Assembly (NCBI GenBank): GCA_011523115.1
Contig: WTHO01000236.1
Span: 2,116-18,830, forward strand
Source: Halieaceae bacterium
Lineage (GTDB): Bacteria; Pseudomonadota; Gammaproteobacteria; Pseudomonadales; Halieaceae
Direction: 5' to 3'
DNA: 16,715 nucleotides
Shown: positions 15,610 to 16,715 of the stretch, piece after piece
How positions within the stretch are numbered: position 1 is the first letter of the stretch
Layout of the letters: the number at the start of each line of letters is the position of its first letter
Translations under genes and position numbers: made by a program
The notes under the pieces: model-generated
The model's database searches: none
Seen by the model: only the letters and a program-made list of their open reading frames with translations
Told to the model about the DNA's origin: nothing

Positions 15610-16715
15610 TCAGTTGCCCCCCTCGATAATTTCTTTGATGGTGGGGTGCACGACCGCGCCACCATGAGTGATCACACAACCGGGGAGAATGTCATTCTCC
15701 AGATCCAGCACAAACTGCTTGGCCTCGGCATCCCAGGTATCTTCCACCAGGTTAAACATGTTGCTCGCGTACATCTGGGTCGCATCGCGCGGCGCCAAAT
15801 TGGCGAGGTTGGCGGTGCCCACGATAGTCACGCCGTTGACGTCGACCACCTCATCGGGCACCGAGCCTTCGACGTTACCGCCCGTCTCGGCCGCCATATC
15901 AACAATCACCGAGCCCGGTGACATACCTTCAACCATGTCCGCCGTTACCAATACAGGTGGCTTGCGACCAAAGACCTGTGCCGTCGTAATCACGACGTCA
16001 GAATCTGCAATCACTGCTTTCTGGGCCTGACGCTGAATCTCTACCTGCTCGGGGGTCAGCTCTTTTGCATAACCGTCTGCCGTCTGGCCCGTATCACCCA
16101 AATCAATCTCTAGGAACTTCGCACCCAGCGATTCGACCTGCTCGGCCACCACCGGACGCGTATCGAAAGCTGTCACCCGAGCACCGAGACGCTTGGCGGT
16201 GGCGATTGCCTGAAGGCCCGCAACTCCGGCACCGATAATGAACACCTTGGCGGGCTTCAGTGTGCCGGCCGGCGTCATCATCATCGGCATAATGCTCGGC
16301 ATGTTATTGGCGGCCAGCATGACAGCCATGTAGCCCGCGAGGTTCGCCTGGGAGCTTAGCGCGTCCATCTTCTGACTGCGGGTGGAGCGCGGAATCATCT
16401 CCATACTCACCGCCGTCACATTCTGATCGGCAAAAGCCTTGATTAAGTCTTTTTCATTGAAGGGGTCTAAGTAAGACACATGAATGCAACCAGACTTCAG
16501 CTGACCGATTTCCTCAATGTCAGGCTTTCTCAGCCTAAGCACCATATCGGCGCTGCCGAGCAGTGCGGAGCGATCTGAACCGATGCTGGCGCCCGCTGCT
16601 TCGTAGTCTGCATCACTGATGCCGGCACCTGTGCCTGCACCCGATTCAACGACCACCTCAGCACCGAGCCGCACCAACTTTTTCACCGTCTCGGGAGTCG
16701 CGGAGACGCGATTCT
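15610..16715 (-). CDS. pntAa: Transhydrogenase subunit alpha part 1, NAD(H)-binding (partial, start outside window)
   Basis: The soluble NAD(H)-binding domain I of transhydrogenase, on the cytoplasmic face. The reading frame stays open to the window edge, where it reads NRVSATPETVKKLVRLG, matching residues shortly after the normal PntA start. The GTG at 16686 is therefore internal and the true start lies off the right edge. Visible motifs are ADMVLRLRKP, the RQD-loop region MIPRSTRSQKMDALSSQAN, the Rossmann stretch IIGAGVAGLQAIATAKRLGA with the following acidic VTAFDTRP, and the conserved VIVDMAAETGGN and NLANLAPRDATQMYA. About 368 residues are present. It ends EIIEGGN without membrane helices, confirming that the membrane part is in the separate pntAb. 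It heads the pntAa-pntAb-pntB operon; the promoter is not in the window. Confidence 0.96.
   Translation of the reverse strand, partial: NRVSATPETVKKLVRLGAEVVVESGAGTGAGISDADYEAAGASIGSDRSALLGSADMVLRLRKPDIEEIGQLKSGCIHVSYLDPFNEKDLIKAFADQNVTAVSMEMIPRSTRSQKMDALSSQANLAGYMAVMLAANNMPSIMPMMMTPAGTLKPAKVFIIGAGVAGLQAIATAKRLGARVTAFDTRPVVAEQVESLGAKFLEIDLGDTGQTADGYAKELTPEQVEIQRQAQKAVIADSDVVITTAQVFGRKPPVLVTADMVEGMSPGSVIVDMAAETGGNVEGSVPDEVVDVNGVTIVGTANLANLAPRDATQMYASNMFNLVEDTWDAEAKQFVLDLENDILPGCVITHGGAVVHPTIKEIIEGGN

Noticed and set aside
1..16715. CRISPR arrays, tRNA or rRNA genes, insertion sequences, phage or defence genes
   Set aside because: Looked for on both strands; no spaced direct repeats, cloverleaf, transposase or integrase motifs were seen.

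Overview
This window looks like ordinary core chromosome from a gammaproteobacterium, fairly GC-rich by eye. The gene order closely follows the Pseudomonas-type block rpmE / priA-argS-SPOR gene ... DUF971 ... ubiE-ubiJ-ubiB-hisI-hisE-tatABC. HisI and HisE are separate proteins, as in Pseudomonas and unlike the fused enteric HisIE. A type B L31 beside priA, no hslVU or pha genes in the block, and a three-gene pntAa-pntAb-pntB transhydrogenase suggest a marine lineage such as the OM60/NOR5 (Halieaceae) group. That placement is a guess from content, not a database result.

Layout. (1) 1-336: the 5' part of a minus-strand ribosomal protein L31 gene (type B) and its promoter, divergent from priA. 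(2) 337-5267: priA (replication restart), then argS (arginyl-tRNA synthetase), a membrane-anchored SPOR-domain protein and a small DUF971 protein. The last three genes overlap by a few bases and form one operon. (3) 5268-5419: a short gap with a possible terminator and a weak promoter. (4) 5420-10571: a plus-strand run of ubiE, ubiJ, ubiB (ubiquinone biosynthesis), hisI, hisE (histidine steps 2 and 3) and tatA, tatB, tatC (twin-arginine translocase), with start/stop overlaps or short gaps throughout. (5) 10585-11886: a minus-strand outer-membrane porin of the phosphate-selective O/P type, convergent with tatC. (6) 12085-13908: a plus-strand homodimer-type ABC exporter of the MsbA-related family. 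(7) 13916-13945: a strong bidirectional terminator. (8) 13963-16715: the minus-strand proton-translocating transhydrogenase operon pntAa-pntAb-pntB, with the pntAa start beyond the right edge.

The genes work as housekeeping modules: replication restart and translation, cell-envelope peptidoglycan binding, quinone supply, histidine synthesis, export of folded proteins, outer-membrane permeability, lipid or drug export, and NADPH supply. I saw no tRNA, rRNA, CRISPR array, insertion sequence, phage gene or defence system, and no gap longer than 300 bases. I found no convincing undescribed system. The points worth a second look are a cysteine-free L31 in the classical rpmE position, the absence of hslVU from its usual place, the N-terminus and C-terminal residue of the porin, a His-to-Asn change in the PntB proton channel, and an inverted repeat between the porin and the ABC exporter.
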